From Ricordea florida (Eukaryota > Cnidaria > Anthozoa > Corallimorpharia > Ricordeidae): DNA of 64,000 bases. The stretch lies in the NCBI GenBank assembly GCA_949710005.1, contig OX453280.1, positions 12,214,105-12,278,104 of the forward strand, given 5' to 3'. The notes under the pieces were generated by a model, which did no database searches, was not told the DNA's origin, and saw only the letters and a program-made list of their open reading frames with translations. The position numbers were made by a program, and so were the translations under genes. This document shows, piece after piece, positions 51,209-59,930 of this stretch; position 1 is the stretch's first letter, and the number at the start of each line of letters is the position of its first letter.

Positions 51209-51616
51209 TCATATCATTCCAATTTTTGGTGGTTGCGGTGTTTGTGATTTGGGGGTTTTTGGAACTTGGGATAAATCGGGTATTCTGTTTTTATAGTACC
51301 TCATAAACATATCAAATGCTGTAAACCCTATTCCTACAATAGATAAAACGGTTGTAAAAGATAGTTCTGGAAGCCATGCTTTTCCATTTTCTTCTTTTTC
51401 TTCACTCTCTTCATTTTTTATCTCCGCCTGTTCTTTTTCACGTTTCATTTCCCTGGCTAAAGCTTCTTTTGCTTTTTTATTATATTCAGCTAATTTCTTA
51501 CCCGCTGCAACTTTTTTAGGATCTTTCACCCTCTTTTTAGGTTCTTTATCTTTAACAACCGGATCCGATGTAATTTGTTCCACACCCCCTGTTCTCTCTT
51601 CTACTTCTTCAGACAT
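51209..51616 (-). CDS. Basic protein with single membrane segment (135 aa)
   Basis: An acidic first 20 residues, then a Lys/Ala-rich tract (KRVKDPKKVAAGKKLAEYNK) resembling DNA-condensing or histone-tail-like sequence, a charged helix, one membrane segment (about 86-105) and a proline-rich tail. The layout suggests a virion protein linking a membrane to packaged DNA; that is inference. The box TTTAAAGAT (51643-51651) is 35 nt upstream and abuts the TGA of the 178-aa gene. Confidence 0.75.
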   Translation of the reverse strand: MSEEVEERTGGVEQITSDPVVKDKEPKKRVKDPKKVAAGKKLAEYNKKAKEALAREMKREKEQAEIKNEESEEKEENGKAWLPELSFTTVLSIVGIGFTAFDMFMRYYKNRIPDLSQVPKTPKSQTPQPPKIGMI

Positions 51617-51642
51617 TATTATTTTATTTCACAAAGTAAAGA

Positions 51643-51651
51643 ATCTTTAAA
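51643..51651 (-). promoter_or_regulatory. TTTAAAGAT promoter box abutting a stop codon
   Basis: Reads TGATTTAAAGATTC; the TGA is the stop of the 178-aa gene. The most compact arrangement in the element. Confidence 0.65.
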
Positions 51652-52188
51652 TCAGTTGTGATCGTTTACATGCTCAATTGTGTTAGAATCATCTATATTT
51701 TTACTTGTAACTTGTATTTCTTCGCTGATTTTACCTATTTTAACATGTTTAGCAACCTGAAATAACCCACTAGCAAGTGCTGTCAATCTTCCTGCTTTCA
51801 ATGCTAAGAGACCTACAATGTTTGTTAGTTCACGATTAACCAAATCATCATTCTTCAAATCCACACAAAGAGCTTCTATATCATCCACAGGAACCATGTA
51901 AGAAATAACTTTTGAAATTAATTGTAGAGATGAATCTACCAACCCTCCATTAATTTTCTTACCCAATACTGCCTGATATCTATTAAAATATTTTTCAATG
52001 TCTTTTACCGATAATTTTTTTATATCGCCAAGACTCATATCGACTCCCAAATATTCCTTTGTGGTTCCAAGAGCTGCGAGGATGACTAGTGATTCTTGTT
52101 TTATTTCAACTTCATTATTATAATTATCTTTTACCTCAGTATTTCCTCCAGTCTTTTCTTCTTCAATATAATCTTCAACTTCTGCCAT
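51652..52188 (-). CDS. Unknown conserved-type Polinton protein (178 aa)
   Basis: Acidic N terminus, then a helical core including SLGDIKKLSVKDIEKYFNRY (about residues 52-71), VLGKKINGGLVDSSLQ and LLALKAGRLTALASGLFQ (about 127-144). No clear membrane segment and no catalytic motif. Proteins with this layout sit next to the packaging ATPase in cnidarian Polintons; the function is unknown. Between this gene and the ATPase the box TTTAAAAGAAT (52214-52224) overlaps the ATPase TAA stop. Confidence 0.75.
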   Translation of the reverse strand: MAEVEDYIEEEKTGGNTEVKDNYNNEVEIKQESLVILAALGTTKEYLGVDMSLGDIKKLSVKDIEKYFNRYQAVLGKKINGGLVDSSLQLISKVISYMVPVDDIEALCVDLKNDDLVNRELTNIVGLLALKAGRLTALASGLFQVAKHVKIGKISEEIQVTSKNIDDSNTIEHVNDHN

Positions 52189-52213
52189 TTTAAAATTTTC
52201 TAATAATACAAAG

Positions 52214-52224
52214 ATTCTTTTAAA
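52214..52224 (-). promoter_or_regulatory. TTTAAAAGAAT box overlapping the ATPase stop codon
   Basis: The TAA stop of the ATPase gene lies within the box; distance to the ATG at 52188 is about 33-36 nt. Confidence 0.55.
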
Positions 52225-52852
52225 TCGGCTTCACCTCAGGAATCTCCAAATAGCAATTAAATGGGTGACGTAAAGATAAACATAATCTAGAATATTTTTC
52301 AGTTTTCAGTAGTTGTAAAAACTTTTTACTAGTTTCAGGGTCTAAATCGCCTCCATAATCTTCGAAAAACATCTTCATACCTTTTTGTGATGGATTATGG
52401 AAAGTAACAACACAAGCTACATTTTCACGGAATGGTTTTGCTATCGATGTTAATTGCTGAGTGAGAACCCACATTGATAATCCATGATGCCTTCCAGAGA
52501 ATGCTAAATCAATAAACTTGTTTGATCTTTTTTTCAGATCGGTGGATACAGCGCAATCGTCTAAAATTATTAGTGTATTTCTCCCTGAAAATAAAGTCTG
52601 ACAATCAGTTAATAACTCATTAATCTCATCAATGTTACTAGCATCTGGTGATAATACAAAGAAACGTTTATCTCCTATAGCAAAATTATGATATGTTTTA
52701 TTTTTAGAATAAGTTGGACATATTAGAACAATGAATTCAAACAATTTTCTAAATGGACCTCTTAGCTGATCAATTATGTACTTTGTCTTTCCACAATTTG
52801 TTGGACCGGTTATAATACAATGAAATGGTATTTTATCTCTTAATCCTTCCAT
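52220..52852 (-). CDS. ATP: A32/FtsK-HerA-like DNA packaging ATPase (210 aa)
   Basis: Walker A GPTNCGKT at residues 16-23; Walker B LIILDDC with D98 and D99; then SGRHHGLSMWVLTQQ, supplying the conserved glutamine (Q132) and an arginine (R121). The order, short length and absence of other domains match genome-packaging ATPases of Polintons, virophages and NCLDVs (poxvirus A32 family). It should power DNA entry into the capsid. It lies between the major capsid gene and the membrane-protein block. The box TCTAAAGAC is about 29 nt upstream, and a small GC-rich hairpin (CCGCGAAGCGG, 52858-52868) lies between box and start. Confidence 0.93.
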   Translation of the reverse strand: MEGLRDKIPFHCIITGPTNCGKTKYIIDQLRGPFRKLFEFIVLICPTYSKNKTYHNFAIGDKRFFVLSPDASNIDEINELLTDCQTLFSGRNTLIILDDCAVSTDLKKRSNKFIDLAFSGRHHGLSMWVLTQQLTSIAKPFRENVACVVTFHNPSQKGMKMFFEDYGGDLDPETSKKFLQLLKTEKYSRLCLSLRHPFNCYLEIPEVKPI

Positions 52853-52872
52853 ATTTTCCGCGAAGCGGGGAG

Positions 52873-52881
52873 GTCTTTAGA
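52873..52881 (-). promoter_or_regulatory. TCTAAAGAC promoter box
   Basis: 29 nt upstream of the ATPase ATG and immediately after the MCP stop region; followed by the GC-rich hairpin at 52858-52868. Confidence 0.5.
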
Positions 52882-52889
52882 CCGATTAA

Positions 52890-54131
52890 CTAATACAATA
52901 TTGATTTTAAGTTTGATTTCATAACCTCCATTAATGCATCAGCCACCACAAACATGTAACAGGTCATCATACCAGATCCACTAAGATTTCTTTTCATTTC
53001 TATTTTTATACCATCTTGTGCATTGGTTAAGGCTAGTCCTCCTCCATGAATATCATTATCTGGGTGAGTTCTCAAATCTATCCACAGAGAAAACTTTTTA
53101 CTATAAAAATCCTTTTCCTTTACTGACCATTGTGAGGAACCACTGAAACGTTTCTTTACTGACTCCCATAGGTCTGAAGGTACCATCCCCTTAGAGTAGA
53201 AACGATTTGGAACTCCATTAACATCGATATTGATTGAGGTGATACCTGGATTGAAAAAATTCTCGGAATCTCTTGCTCCTTTTCCATATGGTAATGTGAA
53301 TAAACATAATATCCCTGTAATTGATTTTCTAGGTAGATTAATATGCTGGTTTATAACGCTGTCTGTATTTCTTAATATGGTGAAAGTTTTGTGTAGAGTG
53401 ACATTTTCATAATAGAATCCTTTACCAACATGATAAGCTGCCTGGGCCTCACTAGCTAAGCCTTTACTTGATATGCAAGAATATTCCAATTCAAGGTTTG
53501 TGATTTTGTAATTTGGAGCCTTGGTATCGTCAGAATAAACAACAATATCGTTAACTGGGGCCAGCGTAATCTCAAAGATTAGTTGATGAGCTAAAGCCTT
53601 TGGGTAGAAAACCCCATGATCTTTGAGAATAAGATGATTTAGTAGAATATGATACTTGTTATTGTGTACTTCTGCAAGAGCTACTTCCTTAGCATCTGTG
53701 TCTACCTTATCGCCTGCATTTGACCGTAGCTTCCTCATGTTTTCAGAGGAAATACCTTGCCTTAATCTATCCTCTCTTTCTTCATCTGTTAAAAATAAGT
53801 CATGGTATGTTTGAAATAGATCGTATCTTTGAGTATCCTGTAGTGTTTCACCACCAAAAAGAACCCTGAGTCTGGATACAAGATTACTTCCCACATTATT
53901 CACGAGTGTGTTATCTTCATGTCCCTCAACATCTAAGTTAAATACTAGATATACACTTCCGGGTACAATAACTAAATTTTCAGAAAGTTTAGGAATATTT
54001 ATATACAATGTTTCTTCTGGATTAGCTGATGAAGGATTTAGTGTAATTCGGTTCAATATTGATTCCGCCTTCAAACCTAGTGGATCTCTTGGAATCCTGT
54101 TTGGGTTAATTTTTTCAGATACGGTTGTCAT
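52890..54131 (-). CDS. MCP: Major capsid protein, double jelly-roll type (413 aa)
   Basis: Length, beta-rich pattern and position next to the ATPase fit the hexon-like double jelly-roll MCP of Polintons/adintoviruses. Features seen: ETLYINIPKLSENLVIVPGS, then VYLVFNLDVEG near residues 41-72; SNLVSRLRVLFGGETLQD (about 81-98) followed by a helical YDLFQTYHDLFLT; a second beta-rich half with NIDVNGVPNRFYSKGM and a C terminus MTCYMFVVADALMEVM. No signal or membrane segment. It would form the main shell of the virion. The ATG at 54131 is 34 nt from its box, which overlaps the start codon of the divergently read integrase gene. The reading frame is intact. Confidence 0.82.
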   Translation of the reverse strand: MTTVSEKINPNRIPRDPLGLKAESILNRITLNPSSANPEETLYINIPKLSENLVIVPGSVYLVFNLDVEGHEDNTLVNNVGSNLVSRLRVLFGGETLQDTQRYDLFQTYHDLFLTDEEREDRLRQGISSENMRKLRSNAGDKVDTDAKEVALAEVHNNKYHILLNHLILKDHGVFYPKALAHQLIFEITLAPVNDIVVYSDDTKAPNYKITNLELEYSCISSKGLASEAQAAYHVGKGFYYENVTLHKTFTILRNTDSVINQHINLPRKSITGILCLFTLPYGKGARDSENFFNPGITSINIDVNGVPNRFYSKGMVPSDLWESVKKRFSGSSQWSVKEKDFYSKKFSLWIDLRTHPDNDIHGGGLALTNAQDGIKIEMKRNLSGSGMMTCYMFVVADALMEVMKSNLKSILY

Positions 54132-54156
54132 ATTTATTTATAAGATACTTTGGTTA

Positions 54157-54165
54157 ATCTTTAAA
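54157..54165 (-). promoter_or_regulatory. MCP promoter box overlapping the integrase start
   Basis: TTTAAAGAT on the minus strand, 34 nt upstream of the MCP ATG. Its first base pairs with the A of the integrase ATG (54165). Only 33 bp separate the two divergent genes. Confidence 0.65.
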
Positions 54166-55175
54166 TGAGTAACGAAAATATATCCCAAAGGTTATCAAAA
54201 AATTTCAGTAGGATATATTATTCAACTGAGGGTTATTGGAAAGGATATTCTGCAATTCCTAAATTAGCTGAAAAGGTGAAAGTAAGTGAAGATGTAGCAA
54301 AACAATGGTTACAAAAACAAGCAATATGGCAAATATATCTTCCAGCTCCAAAATATATACCTAGACCACATTGGACTGTGGATAAACCTAATCAGATTCA
54401 CCAAGCAGATTTATTATTTTTACCTCATGATAGATTTGGAAGAAAAACATATAAATATGCATTGGTTGTAGTTGATGTGGCCTCTAGATACAAAGATGCA
54501 GAGCCATTAACCTCAAAAGAAAGTAGAGAAATATCAAATTCTTTTGAAAAAATATATTCTAGAAAGTTAAAATATCCAAAAACATTAATGGTTGATCCAG
54601 GAAAAGAATTTATGGGTGAGGTTACAAAACTTATGAATTACCATAATGTAAAAATCCAAAGGGGCGAAGCTGGAAATCACAGAGCTCAAGCATTTGTTGA
54701 AAGGGCAAACAAAATATTAGGGGAAAGATTATTTAGTCATCAATATGCGCAAGAAATGATAAGTGATCAAAGATCCAGAGTATGGGTGAAAAGATTACCT
54801 GATATTTTGAAAACTTTGAATAATACACCTACGAGATTAACTGGAAAAGAACCTTTTGAGGCTATAAAACAGAAAGAGGTTGATATTGAGCCTAAAAAAT
54901 ATAAGAGAGTTGTTGGTCTTGATGAGGTTAGACTACCAATTGAGGTTAAGGTTAGATATTTACTGTTTCCTGGTGAACTTGAGGGCGGAGAAAGAAGAAG
55001 GGCTACAGATCCTGTTTGGAGTATTAAAATTTATGATATTTCTGGAAGTAGGGTTTCACCTAATCAACCGGTTTTATATTATTTATTGGATGGTCCAAGA
55101 CGTGGTTTTGTAAGGGAAGAATTACAGATTGTACCGGATGATACCGAGTTGCCTCCTACTTCTGTTTTGAAATGA
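54165..55175 (+). CDS. INT: Polinton integrase, rve/DDE superfamily (336 aa)
   Basis: An N-terminal helical region with an HTH-like part (AIPKLAEKVKVSEDVAKQWL, about residues 30-49) precedes a retroviral-type catalytic core. Catalytic residues are D82 (HQADLLFL), D144 (MVDPGKEF) and E179 (AFVERANK), with 34 residues between the last two. The C-terminal part (WSIKIYDISGSR ... YYLLDG, about 285-325) has the chromo/SH3-like form usual for chromoviral and Polinton integrases. It joins element ends to target DNA, giving the short flanking duplication seen here (5 bp). The frame is intact. The 33-bp spacer to the divergent MCP gene leaves little room for its own promoter, so control may lie in the MCP 5' region. 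Confidence 0.95.
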   Translation: MSNENISQRLSKNFSRIYYSTEGYWKGYSAIPKLAEKVKVSEDVAKQWLQKQAIWQIYLPAPKYIPRPHWTVDKPNQIHQADLLFLPHDRFGRKTYKYALVVVDVASRYKDAEPLTSKESREISNSFEKIYSRKLKYPKTLMVDPGKEFMGEVTKLMNYHNVKIQRGEAGNHRAQAFVERANKILGERLFSHQYAQEMISDQRSRVWVKRLPDILKTLNNTPTRLTGKEPFEAIKQKEVDIEPKKYKRVVGLDEVRLPIEVKVRYLLFPGELEGGERRRATDPVWSIKIYDISGSRVSPNQPVLYYLLDGPRRGFVREELQIVPDDTELPPTSVLK

Positions 55176-55182
55176 TTTCCTT

Positions 55183-58100
55183 CTAATACAAAGGTTTTGT
55201 GTGAATCCCATCCTCATCAACTATTCTTTTATCATAATATGCGTTCAATCCTTTTTTAATTTGTGTATATGTCACAATTTGGTTGTCATTGACTCTAAAT
55301 CCTGTATTTTTTGCCATATCAATTGAACCATTCAAAGCTGACATGTACCTATCCCAGTTTATTTCGTTTTGCCCATGAATTTCTCCTTTAGTACTATACT
55401 TTGCCTTTCCATTCTCATCCTCTGCATAATAACATTTTGATGAAAGAGCAATCATTCTAATACCATCAAACTCCAGCTTGAACAGCCCCGGGGTCTTGTC
55501 GTGATATTTCGATGTTGAAAGAAATTTTTCTTTTCCCCCATTAAAGTATTCTTTTTGCATTTCTGGTTTTATAATATCATCCAATTTTTCAGCCGAAATT
55601 GCCATGTACATGGAATCTGTATCCATTTGTATCAACTCAAAATCTTTTCTATCTACATATTTATCAATAAAATCGTAATAAAATTCCAACATTCTAAGTT
55701 TTGCTAACTGATATACAGCGATACCGCATTGATAAGGGCGGTCTATTATTATTTGACGTTTTCGTTTTATTATTTCATATGTTTCATTTATTTCTGTAAG
55801 ATCTTCAAAGAATGGGGATCTTAATGCTTTTTCAACCTCATTTTCATCCTGAGTATACCTTATATTCATGTGTTTTTCTTTATCTTCTATCATTTTCCCG
55901 TAGAATGAATTTCCTTTTAATTTGTAAGTATCGGCCAATTCTTTACAGCCTTTATACTTTGGTTTTAGTTTTTCAATCCATACTTTTATGTCTTTATTTT
56001 CTTCAATAATTTTAAATATATCAGGAAATTGATTTAATTCATTAGTAATTTTTACAACATCATCTATTTTGTTTTCATCAAAAGCTTTACTTACCTTTTC
56101 TAGCAAAACCTCAATATCTCCATCTCTTCTAGCGTTGGCCACTTCTTCGGGGAACCATTCAAATGGTGTTCCTGGTTTATACTTTAAAATATTGTGAATA
56201 GCTGTAATCTTAAGCCCGTTATTAAGACACCATTCAATTACTACTGTATATAAAAGTATCTTTTTTGTCTTTGTAACCCCTAGTAATTTTTTATTATCTT
56301 TTAGGTGTTTTCTTCCTGTAGCTTTTTGGTATTCTTTCATGTGTTCGGGCACCAAATCTTCAGGAACATTATCTACAATAAATAGCGGTGAGAACTCTTC
56401 AAACTTTTCTTTTAGGTTTTCTGGTACATTTATATCAACTTGGCAATATCCAAAAAGTTTACCATCAAGAATATCTTTACAAGTCTTCTTAATAAATTCA
56501 GTATCTGTTGGGTTTTCAACCTCAATACATTTTTCTTTTCCACATGGCATTTTTTGTCCTGCAGCGAAAAGATATAACGCGTTTGCATCATAACCAACAA
56601 CTCGTACACAATTTTTTGTAAATTTATATTTATGAGAGCGAATCTTTGTTTTTCCACACTCTGCATATCTCATAAATATTATACTTGGGCCCCCAACCAT
56701 ACCTGTTTTCAATAAATTATAAATCTTGTTTTTATCGCATGTTTTACAATCTTTAATTATCTTGTAGCATTTTTCACAAAACTCTTTATTACAAAATTCA
56801 CTACATTTATGAATACAATATTTGCCAGGAGCGTATAATTCAGGCTCTCGTTTCTTTTTCATTTTTTTCATTTTTTGATATTTATTTAGAACGTAAATCA
56901 TTGAGACTCCAGGGATAGAAACCGCATCTTTTAATATATCTATTTTGTCTGGATAATACATTGCCCTTGTTTTTTCTAAAGCTTCTCTAAAGGGTATAAC
57001 GTCGTGTAGGTTATACTCTCTCAACCAATCCATCATTGTAACACACCCCCTCTTTTCAAATTCGCACTTAAAATCTTCATATTCTTCAACGGTAATATTT
57101 TCCTTTTTTAAACTTGAGTAAAAGTCTTCATGTTTTACTGTCCCAACGTGAGAAAGTTTATCATAACTATCCAACCATTCATATGGAAATACAAGTTTTT
57201 TAGCTTCACAGTTATTTGCTTTACACCACTTATCAAAAGAAAGCCCAGGTGCAAGGTAAGACATTACATCCAAGAATTTAAAATGGGGGGTTGTCAAAAA
57301 CATATATTTATTTGCATTTCTTGCAACAAAAATCTCCTTAGTTTTATCAGTCATGATTTTTACAAAATGTATTTTAATCATATTAATATCATATTTTCCA
57401 CTATTGAACCCTAAAACCGGTACTTGGTTACACCATTCTTCATACTCCTCTAAAACTTTATTTGGGATAGAATCTTGGTCGGGTAATGGATATTCTTTTT
57501 TAACCTTTTCAACAATCTTTTTTCTTCTCTTTTCTAAATTTTCAACAAATTCTTTTACAAGATCATCAGGATTTGAATTTATAATAAATGTGGGTTCTTT
57601 TTCACAAGTATCAATTATTGCAACACTAACCGGTATATGTGTTTGATTAAAAGATAAATCATCAGTAATTTGTTGAAAATCTTTTTGTAATATTGCCTCA
57701 AAATCATAACAAATAAAATCTGGGTAAGGAATAAATTTCTTTTTTAAATTATCATATATTGATTGAGAATATATATTATATTTTAGTTCTTGTAATAGCC
57801 TATCACACTCCCAAACCGATACAATATTATACCCTAAATCTTTCATAATTTTTTCTCTTTCGATAGTTGTATTATATTTAATTTCATCGCCACCTGAACA
57901 TGAACAACCGTGCCATTTACAACCATAGAACTCAAAAACAGTATTTGTCTCAGGTTCGTATCCATCCACCAAAAAAAGCTCCTTCCCATTTATATCCTTA
58001 ACACACCTTTCACCACCATGTCCACAGAGAGCATGGTGAATGTGTTTACCTATTTTACATGACTGTAGTTCAATCCATATACAACCTAAATAACTATATT

Positions 58101-59639
58101 GGGTATTACCACCATAAAAAACTTTTTCAGAGTTATTGGGTATGTGTTTTATCTTTTTACCAGTGCATATTACTTGTGTTTTTCCTCCTTTACAACTGTT
58201 ATTTTTTACATGGTCTCGAAGATAGTCATGCCGGTTAAATATTTGTTTACATCCTGAGCATTCCCATTTTTTAGTTAGCATCTCTAAATCCTTTATGAAA
58301 AAACAGTGTCCCTCATAAATTCCAATAACTAAACTGGGTAATTTATCTTTGAACTGGCCTTTACCAAAAATTAGTTTCCAAATTTCATTGTTTCCTTTTT
58401 CTTTTTGTTCGTAAACTCGAATGTTAATAAGAAAATCTTTTGCAATTTTTTCAAAATCAACAAGTTTTGTCGGACTAACTTCTGAGGTTTTCAATTCTTG
58501 GTTCTTATAAAATTTTCTGGCCAAATTCAGAGATCTTTTTTCTATGTCTTTCTCAGGTGTTTCTTTACCATCATCAATGTTATATAGAATAGCCAGGCAC
58601 CTCCAAAAACACATATTATCATCCTTATTATCTACAGCGTAAAGACATTTTTTATTACGAAGATGGTCTGGTAATTTTCCACACCCAATTAAAGGCTCTT
58701 TACTGTGAATAACTTTTACTTTTACCTCTGTAAAAACAACATTTCCCTCATGAACACCTTTCTTATCAATTTTTTTAAACGGTGGCAAGTATGCTCTAGT
58801 CCAAGCAATACCTTCCAAACTCAATCTTTGTCCCTCACACCTTTCAATATAATCTTTTATTTCTGAAAGCATTGTAAAAGACCCCTCACCCCTAAATGTA
58901 TGGGCATAATAAATTATTTCCCCGCTTCCTTTATTAATTAAACAGCTAAAACTGATAACAATTCTTGAACGCATTTCTATTTGCGGTTCCAATTCATTAT
59001 AAATAATTTCTGATAAATCATTATCTAGATCTCTCCTAATTTGAAAAATATTTTCATTTCTTTCGTTGATATTTTGAATGATTTCTCCATTTTCAGGAGG
59101 CCTTATTGGAAATATTCTAAGGGTTGATGTTCTTTTTCTTTTTGTTTTTTTAGGTTTATCTCCCTCATTTTTTGTTTTATCATCTTTCTTTCTTTCAGGT
59201 TTTTTTGTTTCTTTAGGTCTTGCGCCCTCCTTCTCATAATCTCTAACAACTTTTGTAATAGTTGTTTTAGGCTGTGATATTTTTTCTTTCTTTTTATTTT
59301 GTTTTATTTGTTCTTCTTGTTGTTTTAGTTTTTTTTCTTGTCTTTGTATTTTTTCTTGTTGTTTTTTTATACGTTCTTTTTGTTGATTTATTTTTTCTTT
59401 TCGTTTTATTTTTTCTTGTTGTTTTAGTATTTTTTCCTCTTGCTTTTTTATTAGTTCCTCTTGTTTTTTTATTATTTCTTTTTCAAGCTCTTCTTCGATT
59501 AGGGGTATTTTTTTTTTATTTTTTTAAAAAGTTCAGATTTACTCAAATGAGAATAATCTTTAATACCATGCTTTTCAGCAATCTTTTTCAATAAGTTAAG
59601 TTGTCTCAATTCTTTCAATTTTTCCGTATCTTGTTCCAT
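55183..59639 (-). pseudogene. POLB: Protein-primed family B DNA polymerase with N-terminal accessory domains; one frameshift near the start
   Basis: Continuous frame 59506-55183. Numbering from codon 58992: C128/H229 OTU-like pair (DNKDDNMCFWRC; EGHCFFI); zinc finger C245, C248, H261, C267; PD-(D/E)xK-like nuclease segment (D343, EFYGCKWHGC 354-363); exonuclease motifs DFE 430-432, N530/D535, Y660/D664; polymerase motif A YDANALY 801-807, motif B K1024 with NSFYG 1028-1032, motif C MDTDS 1123-1127, and KCY 1186-1188. All polymerase and proofreading residues are present. Upstream (about 59000-59500) is a Lys/Glu/Gln coiled-coil stretch with no ATG. An ATG at 59639, inside the TIR and 30 nt from a box, opens a SAP-like 46-codon frame that stops at 59499. 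The two frames would join if the A10 run (T10 on plus, 59508-59517) had one more A. It replicates the element from protein-primed ends. Confidence 0.9.
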
Positions 59640-59886
59640 ATTTAATAAAAATTTTTGTAAATCTTTAAACAATAATTCATTTTTTGTAAAAGTTAATAAA
59701 ATATTAAATTCGTCTTTTCAAAAAATAAACCGGTTTTAAAATCAATTTTTTTGAAATACATACATTCATAAATACATACATACATAAAACTACTAGTAAA
59801 ATTGGGCTAGAAACTCACCGTAAACTTTAAGAAAAAAAAAAAAAAAATTTAAAAAAACCCACTTATTTTTACGGTAATATAGTAGT
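59629..59886 (-). repeat. Right terminal inverted repeat of the Polinton
   Basis: 258 bp; its reverse complement matches 43369-43626 from the outermost ACTACTATATTACCG to the fifth codon of the terminal gene. The flank is TCATT (59887-59891), as on the left. Confidence 0.95.
59660..59669 (-). promoter_or_regulatory. TTTAAAGATT promoter box inside the right TIR
   Basis: Mirror copy of 43586-43595, 30 nt upstream of the ATG at 59639 that I take as the original polymerase start. Confidence 0.65.
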
Positions 59887-59891
59887 TCATT

Positions 59892-59930
59892 GAATGTGAC
59901 AAGCAAGGTAAGCTCCTCCAGCTGTCTTGA
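59892..59930 (+). pseudogene. Detached 3' end of the interrupted transposase
   Basis: With the Polinton and one TCATT copy removed, the reading frame at 43368 continues here for 12 codons and stops at TGA (59928-59930). This is the natural C terminus of the transposase, now 16.5 kb from the rest of its gene. Confidence 0.7.

Larger units (their letters stand above)
43369..59886. mobile_element. Polinton/Maverick (adintovirus-like) element, 16.5 kb
   Basis: It is bounded by 258-bp near-perfect terminal inverted repeats (ACTACTATATTACCG outermost) and flanked by TCATT on both sides (43364-43368 and 59887-59891). It encodes the Polinton hallmark set: protein-primed family B DNA polymerase, retroviral-type integrase, A32-like packaging ATPase and jelly-roll capsid protein candidates, plus several small membrane proteins. 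Seventeen genes were called in total. The size and gene content are those of a self-replicating virus-like transposon. The two terminal repeats look almost identical, suggesting recent insertion. Three genes each show one apparent single-base loss. An adenain-like protease was not recognised. Confidence 0.95.

Noticed and set aside
59274-59594. Hydrophobic Phe/Leu/Val-rich plus-strand ORF
   Set aside because: Antisense of the Lys/Glu/Gln-rich coiled-coil region upstream of the polymerase core; low complexity.
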